From Sphingopyxis sp. BE259 (GTDB lineage Bacteria > Pseudomonadota > Alphaproteobacteria > Sphingomonadales > Sphingomonadaceae): DNA of 64,000 nt. Both the position numbers and the translations under genes were made by a program. Under the pieces are notes generated by a model, which saw only the letters and a list, made by a program, of their open reading frames with translations, did not search any database and had not been told where the DNA came from. Positions within the stretch are counted from its first letter, which is position 1. Each line of letters starts with the position of its first letter. Location: the NCBI RefSeq assembly GCF_031457495.1, contig NZ_JAVDWM010000001.1, forward strand, positions 2,096,001 through 2,160,000, read 5' to 3'. Below, one piece after another: positions 38,266 to 46,742 of this stretch.

Positions 38266-39486
38266 TTGAACTATAACGACATCTTCGCTCGCGCGATCGA
38301 CCGGCTGCATGAAGAGGGGCGCTACCGCGTCTTCATCGACATCCTGCGCAACCGCGGCGCCTTTCCGAACGCACGCTGTTTTGCAGGGCACAATGGCCCC
38401 AAGCCGATCACCGTCTGGTGTTCGAACGACTATCTTGCGATGGGTCAGCATCCGAAGGTCGTCGAAGCGATGGAAGCGGCGTTGCACGACGTCGGCGCCG
38501 GTTCGGGCGGCACCCGCAACATCGGCGGCAACACCCATTACCATATCGACCTCGAGCATGAGCTTGCCGACCTGCACGGCAAAGACGGCGCTCTGCTGTT
38601 CACGTCGGGCTATATCTCCAATGAGGCGACGCTCGGCACGCTTGGCAAATTGCTGCCGAACTGCATCATCTATTCGGACGAATTGAACCACGCCTCGATG
38701 ATCGCGGGCATTCGCAATTCGGGCTGCGAAAAGCGGGTGTGGCGCCACAACGACCTCGCCCATCTCGAAGAATTGATGGCGCAGGACGATCCCGAAGCCG
38801 CCAAGCTGATCGCTTTTGAAAGCGTCTATTCGATGGACGGCGACGTCGCCCCGATCCACGCGATCTGCGATCTCGCCGAAAAATACAACGCTCTCACCTA
38901 TTGCGACGAAGTCCATGCCGTCGGCATGTACGGCCCGCGCGGCGGCGGCATTACCGACCGCGACGAGGCCGCCGACCGGGTGACGATCATAGAGGGGACG
39001 CTGGGCAAGGCGTTCGGCGTCATGGGCGGCTACATCGCCGCCGACAAGAATATCATCGACGTCATCCGCAGCTATGCGCCGGGCTTCATCTTCACGACCA
39101 GCCTGTCGCCGGTGCTCGTCGCCGGGGTACTCGCCAGCGTTCGCCACTTGAAGCAATCGAGCGTCGAGCGCGAAGCGCAGCAAGCCGCCGCCGCCTATCT
39201 CAAGGCGAGCTTCCGCGACGCCGGTCTGCCGGTGATGGATTCGACGACACACATTGTGCCGTTGATGGTCGGCGATCCGGTGCGCGCGAAAAAGATCAGC
39301 GACATATTGCTCGCCGAATATGGCGTTTACGTCCAGCCGATCAATTTCCCGACCGTGCCGCGCGGCACCGAACGGCTGCGCTTCACCCCCGGGCCAGCGC
39401 ATGACGAAGCGATGATGCGCGACCTGACCGAGGCGCTGGTGGAAATCTGGGGCCGGTTGGAACTGGGGCTGGCGAAAGCCGCGTGA
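38266..39486 (+). CDS. hemA: 5-Aminolevulinate synthase
   Basis: 406 residues; condenses glycine with succinyl-CoA (PLP) to start tetrapyrrole synthesis by the Shemin route, typical of alphaproteobacteria. Motifs: [45 protein letters not shown] and the PLP lysine in [16 protein letters not shown]. The start is TTG at 38266 since the family N-terminus ([20 protein letters not shown]) begins right there and no ATG is close. The last bases overlap the GTG of the nitroreductase (GTGA). Confidence 0.96.
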   Translation: MNYNDIFARAIDRLHEEGRYRVFIDILRNRGAFPNARCFAGHNGPKPITVWCSNDYLAMGQHPKVVEAMEAALHDVGAGSGGTRNIGGNTHYHIDLEHELADLHGKDGALLFTSGYISNEATLGTLGKLLPNCIIYSDELNHASMIAGIRNSGCEKRVWRHNDLAHLEELMAQDDPEAAKLIAFESVYSMDGDVAPIHAICDLAEKYNALTYCDEVHAVGMYGPRGGGITDRDEAADRVTIIEGTLGKAFGVMGGYIAADKNIIDVIRSYAPGFIFTTSLSPVLVAGVLASVRHLKQSSVEREAQQAAAAYLKASFRDAGLPVMDSTTHIVPLMVGDPVRAKKISDILLAEYGVYVQPINFPTVPRGTERLRFTPGPAHDEAMMRDLTEALVEIWGRLELGLAKAA

Positions 39487-40175
39487 GCGACGCGATCGGT
39501 TTTGACGACGTCGTGACGGGACGCCGCTCGATCCGCGGCTTTCTGGACAAGTCTGTCCCCAAAGCCCTGATTGCGGAGGTCATCGAGATCGCGATGCGCG
39601 CGCCCTCGTCCTACAACAATCAGTGCTGGAATTTTTCGGTCGTCACCGGCGCCCCGCTCGACGCGATCCGCCGCGGCAACACCGACGGCATTTTGGCGGG
39701 AAAGCCCGACAGCCGAGAATTTCGGACCTTCACCGTCGTTCCCGACGAGCATCGCGGCCGCCAGATCGAAGTCGCCAAACAATTGTTTGGAGCGATGGGC
39801 ATCGAGCGCGACGACAAGGACGGGCGGCAGGATTGGGTGCTGCGCGGCTTTCGCCAGTTCGACGCGCCGGTCAGCATCGTCGTCACCTACGATCGCGTTC
39901 TGCTCGGCAGCGACATCGCGCCGTTCGATTGCGGCGCCGTCACCAACGCGCTGGTCAACGCCGCCTGGTCGCGCGGGCTCGGCTGCGTGATCAACAGCCA
40001 GGGCATCATGCAAAGCCCGGTGGTGCGCGAACACGCCAAAATCCCCGACGATCAGGTGATCATGATCTGCGTCGCGCTCGGCTGGCCCGACGAAGACTTT
40101 CCCGCCAATGCGGTGGTGTCCAACCGCAAAAGCGTCGAGGCCGCAGCGCGGTTCGTGGGGTTCGACGAAGCCTGA
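39483..40175 (+). CDS. Nitroreductase family FMN oxidoreductase
   Basis: 230 residues with the nitroreductase fold: [14 protein letters not shown] at the N-terminus (FMN-binding Arg/Ser), [12 protein letters not shown] and the C-terminal [14 protein letters not shown]. It reduces nitro compounds or quinones with NAD(P)H; the in vivo substrate is unknown. It starts with GTG at 39483, overlapping the hemA stop, so it is probably cotranscribed with hemA. Confidence 0.9.
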   Translation: MSDAIGFDDVVTGRRSIRGFLDKSVPKALIAEVIEIAMRAPSSYNNQCWNFSVVTGAPLDAIRRGNTDGILAGKPDSREFRTFTVVPDEHRGRQIEVAKQLFGAMGIERDDKDGRQDWVLRGFRQFDAPVSIVVTYDRVLLGSDIAPFDCGAVTNALVNAAWSRGLGCVINSQGIMQSPVVREHAKIPDDQVIMICVALGWPDEDFPANAVVSNRKSVEAAARFVGFDEA

Positions 40176-40176
40176 T

Positions 40177-40267
40177 CGTCGCCCCCGCGTAGGCGGGAGC
40201 CGCTGCCGTCATGCGGCAGCGAAGCTGAGCAGCGCCGCCAACGGCCCCCGCTTTCGCGGGCGCGACG
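40177..40267. repeat. REP-like palindrome, CGTCGCCCCCGCGTAGGCGGG family
   Basis: Arms CGTCGCCCCCGCGTAGGCGG... (40177-40203) and ...CCCCCGCTTTCGCGGGCGCGACG (up to 40267), with a GC-rich loop holding CTGCCGTCATGCGGCAG, a smaller hairpin. Between convergent nitroreductase and fasciclin genes. Confidence 0.8.
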
Positions 40268-40336
40268 CTTTGCGCCGCAATGCGGCCCGTCCCGGGAGGG
40301 AGTTGGACGGACCGCACCTGTTACCGGACGAAGGGG

Positions 40337-40891
40337 TTAGCCCGGCAGCAATACGCCGTCGACGACATGGATGACGCCGTTCGACTGCTTCACGTCGGCG
40401 ATGGTGATCTGCGCCTGGCCGCCCTTGGCGTCGGTCACATACCATTTGCCATCCTTGCCCCACACGGTCAGCTTGGCGCCCTGAACCGTGGTCAGCACGG
40501 CCTTGCCGCCGTTCGCCTTGGCATTGGCGGCCAGATCGGCGGCGGTCAGGGTGCCGGGCACGACGTGATAGGTCAGCACTGCGGTCAGAGTGCCCTTGTT
40601 TTCAGGCTTCAGCAGCGTGTCGACAGTGCCCGCAGGCAGCTTGGCGAACGCGGCATTGGTCGGGGCGAACACGGTGAACGGACCTGGGCTGGCAAGCGTA
40701 TCGACCAGGCCAGCGGCCTGCACCGCGGCGACCAGCGTCGTGTGATCCTTTGAATTGACGGCATTTTCGACGATGTTTTTCGTCTCATACATCGCGGCAC
40801 CGCCAACCATCGGGTTGGCGAGCGCGACGCCGCCCCCGGCAACCATCATCAAAACAGCGAGCGACGCGGAGAGTTTGGAAAGTTTCATCAT
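40337..40891 (-). CDS. Fasciclin-domain exported protein
   Basis: A 184-residue precursor: signal peptide (MMKLSKLSASLAVLMMVAGG...ALA) and a single FAS1 domain with the two family blocks GPFTVFAPTNAAFAKLP and YHVVPGTLTAADL, ending in NGVIHVVDGVLLP. Periplasmic or surface adhesion-like domain. The start at 40891 has AGAGGA about 5 nt upstream; the ATG one codon later (40888) is an equal alternative. It follows sigma and anti-sigma genes on the same strand (gap 83 bp), a layout that recalls SigK-RskA and the fasciclin proteins MPT70/83 of mycobacteria. Confidence 0.92.
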   Translation of the reverse strand: MMKLSKLSASLAVLMMVAGGGVALANPMVGGAAMYETKNIVENAVNSKDHTTLVAAVQAAGLVDTLASPGPFTVFAPTNAAFAKLPAGTVDTLLKPENKGTLTAVLTYHVVPGTLTAADLAANAKANGGKAVLTTVQGAKLTVWGKDGKWYVTDAKGGQAQITIADVKQSNGVIHVVDGVLLPG

Positions 40892-40974
40892 ACGATCCTC
40901 TGGTTTCTGGCAGCCCGGAAATGCAGACTGCGCCGCAGCTACGGCGGCCACCCGGCGGCGGATGCACGGCTGCG

Positions 40975-41682
40975 TCAGATCGTGATGATTTTTCCCGAAG
41001 CCACCGCAACGCCGCTCGGCGCCGGATGCGGCGTCTTTGACACCGGCTCCATCGTGATCGCCAGCGTTGCACCTTCGGTCATCAACAGACGGTGCGGCGG
41101 CGGCATCGTCATTTGGGCCTCTCCCGCATGACCAATCTGGCCAAGCGAGACGGGCGGGCCGCCCTCGGGGATGACCCACAGCTCGGGCGCCAGCGTTCCG
41201 GGTTCAAAGCCGTGGATACGTAGCTGCATCAGCCCATTGCTCTGGTTATAGCGCGCCAGCACCAACGGCCCCGCCGCGTCGCTCTCGATCCGCGCCACCG
41301 CGAGTTGCGGTGCATCGGGGGTCGGCGTCGGCACCAGCTGGGTGATGAGCACAAATGCCAGCGCGGCTGCGACAGCACCCGACAACAGCGCCCCGGCGCG
41401 CCAACGACGCAGGCGCGTTTCGATTGCAACAACCTTATCGGCGGGGGCATCCGCCAGCTGCCGCTCTATGCTGCTCCATACTGCAGCACTAGGTTCGGCA
41501 TCGGCCCACTCGCCGTGCAGCGGCGCCAGCTTCGCTTCCCACGCCGCTACAAGCGCGGCGAAAGCCGGATCGCTGAGCGACAGCCGCAATGCATCGGCGC
41601 GCGCCGACCCTTCGAGCAGGCCCAGCCCCAGTTCAGCGGCGAGTGCGTCGCGTTCCTCGGCAGGCGTCAGATGGTCATCCAT
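40975..41682 (-). CDS. Anti-sigma factor, RskA-like
   Basis: 235 residues. A soluble N-terminal sigma-binding part (about 1-85, MDDHLTPAEERDALAAELGLGLLEG) is followed by one membrane helix (ALLSGAVAAALAFVLITQL, about 90-110) and a periplasmic RskA-type domain (GPLVLARYNQSNGLMQLR, PELWVIPEGGPPVSLG). No HxxxCxxC zinc motif, so it belongs to the RskA class rather than the ZAS class. The ATG 41682 overlaps the sigma stop codon by 8 bases (ATGGATGA). Presumably holds the ECF sigma at the membrane until the periplasmic part is cleaved. Confidence 0.9.
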   Translation of the reverse strand: MDDHLTPAEERDALAAELGLGLLEGSARADALRLSLSDPAFAALVAAWEAKLAPLHGEWADAEPSAAVWSSIERQLADAPADKVVAIETRLRRWRAGALLSGAVAAALAFVLITQLVPTPTPDAPQLAVARIESDAAGPLVLARYNQSNGLMQLRIHGFEPGTLAPELWVIPEGGPPVSLGQIGHAGEAQMTMPPPHRLLMTEGATLAITMEPVSKTPHPAPSGVAVASGKIITI

Positions 41683-42253
41683 CGCCAAGACAATCCTTCA
41701 GGCGCAGCAACCCGCGCCGTATCCAGCTTTTCATCGTCCCCAGCGGCACATTTTCGCGTTCGGCCAGCTCGGCATAGGTCGATCCGTCGAAAAAGGCAGC
41801 GCGGATGCACAAGCGGGTGCGATCTTCGAGTTCGCCCAAGCAGCGGTGCAACTGCTCGCCCTCCTCCGCCGCCACCAGCGACTGGTCGGCGCGCGGTGCA
41901 TCGTCGGCCACCGCCAAGGCCGCTTGTTCGGGCAGGGTGTCGCGAATCGCCCGGCCCGCAACCGACCGCCGCCAGTCGATCGCGGCGTTGCGCGCGATCG
42001 TCGCCAGCCAGGTGATCGGGCTGGCGCGCCCGGCATCGAACTGCCCCGCGCGCTCCCACACCTTGATATAGACGGTCTGCAAAACATCCTCCGCGCTGGC
42101 CCTCTCACCGCAGATACGGAGGCAAATTCCAAATAGTTTCGCGGCGGTCATGTCATAGACTTGGCGCAGCGCCGCGCGGTCGCCGCGTCCGACCATCGCC
42201 AATGCCGCCGCCAGTCGCGTTCGCGCCTCGTCGGCACCTGATGACCATTGCAT
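41675..42253 (-). CDS. ECF RNA polymerase sigma factor (SigK-like)
   Basis: 192 residues. Region 2 (AAKLFGICLRICGERASAEDVLQTVYIKVWERAGQF...WLATIARNAAIDWRR) and region 4 (STYAELAERENVPLGTMKSWIRRGLLRLK) are complete. Its adjacent anti-sigma and fasciclin genes match the SigK-RskA arrangement. ATG 42253 chosen over an upstream GTG at 42298. Autoregulation is common in this class; see the possible promoter 42290-42317. Confidence 0.92.
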   Translation of the reverse strand: MQWSSGADEARTRLAAALAMVGRGDRAALRQVYDMTAAKLFGICLRICGERASAEDVLQTVYIKVWERAGQFDAGRASPITWLATIARNAAIDWRRSVAGRAIRDTLPEQAALAVADDAPRADQSLVAAEEGEQLHRCLGELEDRTRLCIRAAFFDGSTYAELAERENVPLGTMKSWIRRGLLRLKDCLGDG

Positions 42254-42289
42254 ATCGCTCACAACGCCAAGTCGTAGTGAAGTGGCGGG

Positions 42290-42317
42290 ATTATACAAGC
42301 GGCGGCGGCGGGTTAGC
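42290..42317 (-). promoter_or_regulatory. Possible promoter of the sigma factor gene
   Basis: On the minus strand, TATAAT (42290-42295) lies 37 nt upstream of the ATG, with GCTAACC at 42311-42317, 15 nt further upstream. The AACC core would suit an ECF-type -35, and the TATAAT a housekeeping -10. Read by eye; no consensus is established. Confidence 0.25.
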
Positions 42318-42358
42318 GGCGCCGCCGCACCCCCGACGATGCCAAAGGATGCGCGGCA

Positions 42359-42802
42359 TCAATCGCGGCAATAGCCTTCGCCGTCCTTGACCTTGAGGCA
42401 ATCTTTCTTGCCCGCCAGATATTTCAGGCCCGTCGCGTCGCCGGTCGAGGCCGTCAACGTCAGGGTCTCACCGCCACGCGTGAACGTAATGCCGCCGTCG
42501 CCGTCGCTGCCATCATAGGTGCCCTTGGTGTCGAGGTCGGACTGCATCTCCAGCTTGTATTTGCCGGGTTCGGCGGTCGTGATCGTCGCATACATGCCCT
42601 CGACCCCCGTCCATTTGCCCGCCCACGCCGCGTAGCGATGCGATGCCGCAGCCGGACCGGCCGCATCGGCGCCTTCGGACGGCGCGGCTTCGACCGGTAC
42701 TTCGGTCGTCGTCGGTTCGGCGGGTGCCGGCGCTTCCGCCTTTTCGCAGCCTGCCAGCACCACCAGCGCCGCGGCGCTCGCCCAGATCAAACGCTTTTGC
42801 AT
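42359..42802 (-). CDS. Lipoprotein of unknown function
   Basis: 147 residues with a lipobox (VVLAGCEKAEAP) after a short hydrophobic signal. An alanine/proline/glutamate spacer (about 20-60) precedes a compact domain with WAGKWTGVEGMYATIT, a strand-rich repeat and two C-terminal cysteines (DCLKVKDGEGYC). Probably an outer- or inner-membrane-anchored periplasmic protein. ATG 42802 is preceded by AGGAG. Same strand as the threonine-dehydratase-like gene upstream. Confidence 0.8.
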   Translation of the reverse strand: MQKRLIWASAAALVVLAGCEKAEAPAPAEPTTTEVPVEAAPSEGADAAGPAAASHRYAAWAGKWTGVEGMYATITTAEPGKYKLEMQSDLDTKGTYDGSDGDGGITFTRGGETLTLTASTGDATGLKYLAGKKDCLKVKDGEGYCRD

Positions 42803-42851
42803 ATCGCTTCTCCTCTGCCGTCCCAACGCGCCCGCGCTGATATATATCCCA

Positions 42852-43841
42852 TTACCCCGTCAGTATCTCCGCATAATGCTGCGGATCGACATTCCCGCCT
42901 GACAGGGTGACCAGTGTCGCTTCGCCCAATTCCACCTTGCCTGCCAGCACAGCCGCCAGCGCCGCCGCGCCGCCGGGTTCGACGACCAGATGTAGCCGTT
43001 CGAATGCGACGCGCATCGCATGGCGCACCTCCTCGCGCGTCACGACCACCCCGCGAACGCCGCGCGCCTGCAATACCGCAAAATTGATCGGCCATGTCTG
43101 CGGCGTCTGCAAGGCATCGCATTCGGTCGGATAGGCCAGATCCTCGACAGCCAGAATTTTTCCCGCCGCCAGGCTGCGCGTCACATCGTCCCAGCCTTCG
43201 GGTTCGACCGCGATAATCTCGGCGTCGGGGCAAGCCAGCGCCAGCCCGGCGGACAATCCGCCACCGCCGCAGCATGCGATCACTTTATCGGGCCCGGCAA
43301 GGCCTCGCGCCGCCAGCTGCGCGCGCGCCTCGATCCCGGCACTGCCCTGCCCCTCAATGATCCACGGATCGCCATAGGCATGGACCAGCGTTCCGCCGCG
43401 ATCCTCGAGCAGCTTTGCAGCGACTGCATCGCGCGACTCGGTCACCCGGTCGTACAGTATGACCTCGGCGCCTAGCGCGCGCGTTGCCGCCAGTTTCATC
43501 TTCGGCGCATTGCTGGGCATCACGATCGTCGCCGCGATGCCCAGCCGTTTCGCCGCCCACGCAACCCCCTGCGCGTGGTTGCCGCTGGACACCCCGACCA
43601 CGCCCGCCGCCGCGTCTTCGGGGCTCAGATCGGTGAGGCGGTGCCAGGCGCCGCGAATCTTGAATGCCCCCACGGGTTGCAGGCATTCGGCCTTGCACCA
43701 GATCGTCCGGCCATCGACCTCCATCGGCAACAAGGGGGTCAAAGGCAGCAGTTCGGCGACCTTGGCGGCAGCGCGTTCGACGCCCGCCAGCGTCGGGGCG
43801 CGGTTCGGGCTCAAGAGGGGATCGGGGCTTTGCTGTGTCAT
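42852..43841 (-). CDS. Threonine/serine dehydratase-like PLP enzyme
   Basis: 329 residues of the fold-type II PLP family. The PLP lysine lies in VGAFKIRGAWHR, the phosphate-binding loop in ACCGGGGLSAGLAL, and the Ser/Asn loop SSGNHAQGVAWAA precedes it. It lacks the C-terminal ACT-like regulatory domain of biosynthetic IlvA, so it is the short catabolic form or a racemase-like relative. Threonine to 2-oxobutyrate would deliver a propionyl-CoA precursor to the 12-20 kb operon (inference). Confidence 0.88.
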   Translation of the reverse strand: MTQQSPDPLLSPNRAPTLAGVERAAAKVAELLPLTPLLPMEVDGRTIWCKAECLQPVGAFKIRGAWHRLTDLSPEDAAAGVVGVSSGNHAQGVAWAAKRLGIAATIVMPSNAPKMKLAATRALGAEVILYDRVTESRDAVAAKLLEDRGGTLVHAYGDPWIIEGQGSAGIEARAQLAARGLAGPDKVIACCGGGGLSAGLALACPDAEIIAVEPEGWDDVTRSLAAGKILAVEDLAYPTECDALQTPQTWPINFAVLQARGVRGVVVTREEVRHAMRVAFERLHLVVEPGGAAALAAVLAGKVELGEATLVTLSGGNVDPQHYAEILTG

Positions 43842-43906
43842 CGCTTCGTCCTATAGCGCCCGGCATACAAGACAAGGCGGCAGAGGTCCGCGACAGGAGA
43901 TTTTCG

Positions 43907-45115
43907 ATGAGCAAGGTTCTGGTGATCGGCGCGGGTGGCGTCGGTTCGGTCGCGGTGCACAAAATGGCGATGAACGCCGACATTTTTCCCGACATCACAC
44001 TGGCCAGCCGCCGCAAGTTCAAATGCGACGCGGTCGCCGAATCGGTCAAGGCACGCACCGGCGTCACGATCAAGACTGCCGAAGTCGATGCCGACCATAT
44101 CGACGCCACTGCGGCGCTGATCCGCGAAATCGGCGCAACGCATGTCGTGAACCTGGCCCTGCCCTATCAGGATCTGACGATCATGGAAGCATGCCTGTCC
44201 ACCGGCGCCCACTATATGGACACCGCGAATTACGAGCCGCGCGACGAGGCGAAGTTCGAATATCATTGGCAGTGGGCGTATCACGACCGGTTCAAGGATG
44301 CGGGGCTGATGGCGCTGCTCGGCTCGGGCTTCGACCCCGGCGTGACCAGCGTGTTCACGACCTGGCTGAAGAAACATCACTTCGCGCGCATCGACACGCT
44401 CGACATTCTCGATTGCAACGGCGGCGATCATGGCCAGCATTTTGCGACCAACTTCAACCCCGAGATCAACATCCGCGAAGTGACAGCGGTTGCGCGGCAT
44501 TGGGAAAATGGCGACTGGGTCGAAACCCCGCCGATGTCGGTGAAGCAAAAATTCGACTTCGAAGCGGTCGGCGAAAAGACGATGTACCTCATGTATCATG
44601 AGGAGATCGAAAGCCTGAAAACGCACCTCCCCGAAATCCAGCGCATCCGCTTCTGGATGACCTTTGGCGAGGCCTATATCACCCACCTCAATGTGCTCCA
44701 GAACGTCGGCATGACGCGCATCGACCCGGTGATCTACGAAGGACGCGAGATCATTCCGCTGCAATTCCTGAAAGCCGTGCTGCCCGAACCGTCGAGCCTG
44801 GGCGAGACCACCAAGGGCAAGACCAACATCGGCGTCATCGCCACCGGTCTGGGTCAGGACGGCAAGGAAAAGACGCTCTACCTCTACAACATCTGCGACC
44901 ATGAGGACGCCTATGCCGAAACCGGCAATCAGGCGGTCAGCTACACCACCGGCGTCCCCGCGATGATCGGTGCGGCGATGATGGTTACGAATACGTGGGG
45001 CGGCGACGGGGTGTTCAACATGGAGCAGATGGACCCCGATCCGTTCATGGCCATGCTGAATGATCACGGCCTGCCTTGGCAGGTGAAAGAACTGGACGGG
45101 CCGCTAGATTTCTAA
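43907..45115 (+). CDS. Carboxyspermidine (carboxynorspermidine) dehydrogenase
   Basis: 402 residues of the saccharopine-dehydrogenase-like family: Rossmann start VLVIGAGGVGSVAVHKMA, then GATHVVNLALPYQDLTIMEA, and GSGFDPGVTSVFTTW. The enzyme condenses aspartate-semialdehyde with putrescine (or diaminopropane) and reduces the imine with NADPH. It fits with the decarboxylase at 46743 and the ornithine decarboxylase at 49837 in one spermidine route. ATG 43907 follows AGGAGA at 6 nt. Other saccharopine dehydrogenase functions are unlikely given these partners. Confidence 0.92.
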   Translation: MSKVLVIGAGGVGSVAVHKMAMNADIFPDITLASRRKFKCDAVAESVKARTGVTIKTAEVDADHIDATAALIREIGATHVVNLALPYQDLTIMEACLSTGAHYMDTANYEPRDEAKFEYHWQWAYHDRFKDAGLMALLGSGFDPGVTSVFTTWLKKHHFARIDTLDILDCNGGDHGQHFATNFNPEINIREVTAVARHWENGDWVETPPMSVKQKFDFEAVGEKTMYLMYHEEIESLKTHLPEIQRIRFWMTFGEAYITHLNVLQNVGMTRIDPVIYEGREIIPLQFLKAVLPEPSSLGETTKGKTNIGVIATGLGQDGKEKTLYLYNICDHEDAYAETGNQAVSYTTGVPAMIGAAMMVTNTWGGDGVFNMEQMDPDPFMAMLNDHGLPWQVKELDGPLDF

Positions 45116-45135
45116 CGCGGCAGATAACCTCAATC

Positions 45136-45221
45136 CCGTTCGTGCTGAGCTTGTCGAAGCACCGTTCTTTCTTTCAGCACCAAAAGAAAGAGCGGCCCTT
45201 CGACAAGCTCAGGGCGAACGG
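45136..45221. repeat. REP-like palindrome, CCGTTCGTGCTGAGCTTGTCGAAG family
   Basis: Arms CCGTTCGTGCTGAGCTTGTC... (from 45136) and ...GACAAGCTCAGGGCGAACGG (to 45221), enclosing the inner inverted repeat CTTTCTTTC/GAAAGA. Between two co-directional genes. Confidence 0.83.
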
Positions 45222-45266
45222 AGTAGGGTCGTCTTTCCGCGATTCACGGCGGACGAAGGACAAGCC

Positions 45267-45617
45267 ATGACCGCCTATCTCGCCCCGATCGGGCTGCTGA
45301 TCATCTCGAACATTTTCATGACCTTTGCCTGGTATGGGCATCTGGGTGATGTATCGCGGCCGTTGTGGCTCGCGGTGCTGATCGCGTGGGGCATCGCCTT
45401 CTTCGAATATTGCCTCGCGGTGCCCGCCAACCGCATCGGCTATGGCGTCTACACCGCCGCCGAACTCAAGACCTTGCAGGAAGTCATCACCCTGGTCATA
45501 TTCGCAGGGTTCGCGGTCTTCTGGCTCGGTGAGAAGCTCACCGTGAACCATCTCGTCGGCTTTGGCTTTATCGCGGCGGGCGCCTTTTTCATCTTCAAGG
45601 GACCGATTGCGGCCTGA
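45267..45617 (+). CDS. DMT-family small membrane protein (DUF486-type)
   Basis: 116 residues with four predicted helices: ILIISNIFMTFAWYGHL-like start, FFEYCLAVPANRIG, LKTLQEVITLVIFAGFAVF and VGFGFIAAGAFFIF. It matches the DUF486/DMT family. Function and substrate unknown; not obviously linked to its polyamine neighbours. Confidence 0.88.
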   Translation: MTAYLAPIGLLIISNIFMTFAWYGHLGDVSRPLWLAVLIAWGIAFFEYCLAVPANRIGYGVYTAAELKTLQEVITLVIFAGFAVFWLGEKLTVNHLVGFGFIAAGAFFIFKGPIAA

Positions 45618-45655
45618 CCTCCGCCCCGCTAGCCTCGCATCACGGAGGATCGGCG

Positions 45656-46660
45656 ATGGCAACAGATGATCGGGGCATTTCACGGCGGACGTTCGGGGTC
45701 GGCGCGGCAGGACTGGCCACCCTCGGCGCGTCACAGGCGTCGGCGAAACCGGCAAAGCCGAAAACGATCCCGACGGGCCAGCCCTTCATCCTGACGACAT
45801 GGGACTTCGGCCCCGGCGCCAACGCCGTCGGCTGGCCGATTCTCGCAGGCGGCGGTTCGGCGCTCGACGTCGTCGAATCCGCAATCAACCATGTCGAACT
45901 GCTTGGCGATTATTGGGTCGGCGCCGGAGGCGTTCCGAACGAGGTCGGCGAGACCACCCTCGATGCGATGATCATGTGGGGGCCGACGCACGATGCGGGC
46001 GCGGTCGGTTGCCTCAAGCGCGTAAAGAAAGCGATCTCGGTCGCGCGCAAGGTGATGGAGGAAACCCAGCACAGCCTGATCGTCGGCGACGATGCGACGC
46101 GCTTTGCGGCGCGTGTTGGCTTTACCGAAACCTCGCTGACCAGCGTCGTGTCGCAGCAGGCGTGGGACAAATGGGCCGCCAAGGGCGAGAAAACCAACGC
46201 GTTCGCTCCCGAACCGATCGGAAAAAATCCGAAACTCGCCGGACATGACACGGTCGGCAGCATCGCGCTCGATGCCGCGGGCAATTTGTGCGTCGGCTGC
46301 TCGACCAACGGGCGCGAGTTCAAGATCCCGGGCCGCGTCGGCGATTCGCCGATCATCGGCGCGGGTGCCTATGTCGATCAGGCGATCGGCGCCGCAGTCG
46401 CGACGGGCAACGGCGATGTGATGATGCGGTTCCTGCCAACCTATCATGTCGTCGAACTGATGCGCGGCGGGATGGCCCCCCAGGCGGCGGCGGAGGCCAC
46501 GATCCGGCGTATTGTCGATGCTGGATATGAAATCGACGGCGGCATCGCGGTCATCCGCCGCGACGGTAGGCACGGCGGCGCCAAGACCGGGTGGAAGGAT
46601 ACGCCGTTCAGCTATTCGGTCCAGACTGCGGCCGGAAATGTCAAAGTGCCCGTGGCATAG
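45656..46660 (+). CDS. N4-(beta-N-acetylglucosaminyl)-L-asparaginase (glycosylasparaginase family)
   Basis: 334 residues. A Tat signal (SRRTFGVGAAGLATLGASQASA) predicts export in folded form. The Ntn-hydrolase cleavage/nucleophile site is GHDTVGSIALD (Thr after Asp at about residue 200), followed by GRVGDSPIIGAGAYVDQ and GNGDVMMRFLPTYHV. The precursor should self-cleave into alpha and beta chains and hydrolyse the glycan-Asn bond or L-asparagine/isoaspartyl residues. ATG 45656 has a nearby GGAGG. Confidence 0.92.
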   Translation: MATDDRGISRRTFGVGAAGLATLGASQASAKPAKPKTIPTGQPFILTTWDFGPGANAVGWPILAGGGSALDVVESAINHVELLGDYWVGAGGVPNEVGETTLDAMIMWGPTHDAGAVGCLKRVKKAISVARKVMEETQHSLIVGDDATRFAARVGFTETSLTSVVSQQAWDKWAAKGEKTNAFAPEPIGKNPKLAGHDTVGSIALDAAGNLCVGCSTNGREFKIPGRVGDSPIIGAGAYVDQAIGAAVATGNGDVMMRFLPTYHVVELMRGGMAPQAAAEATIRRIVDAGYEIDGGIAVIRRDGRHGGAKTGWKDTPFSYSVQTAAGNVKVPVA

Positions 46661-46742
46661 AAGCGCGGCGCCGGACCGGGATTTGGGCGGCCCCGGCGCA
46701 GCCCCCTTCCTTCACGGCGCCAAACCCCCTACATGGCCGCGC

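Noticed and set aside
46660..46742. Terminator between glycosylasparaginase and the decarboxylase
   Set aside because: GCGCCGG/CCGGCGC can pair but the loop is long and no T-run follows.
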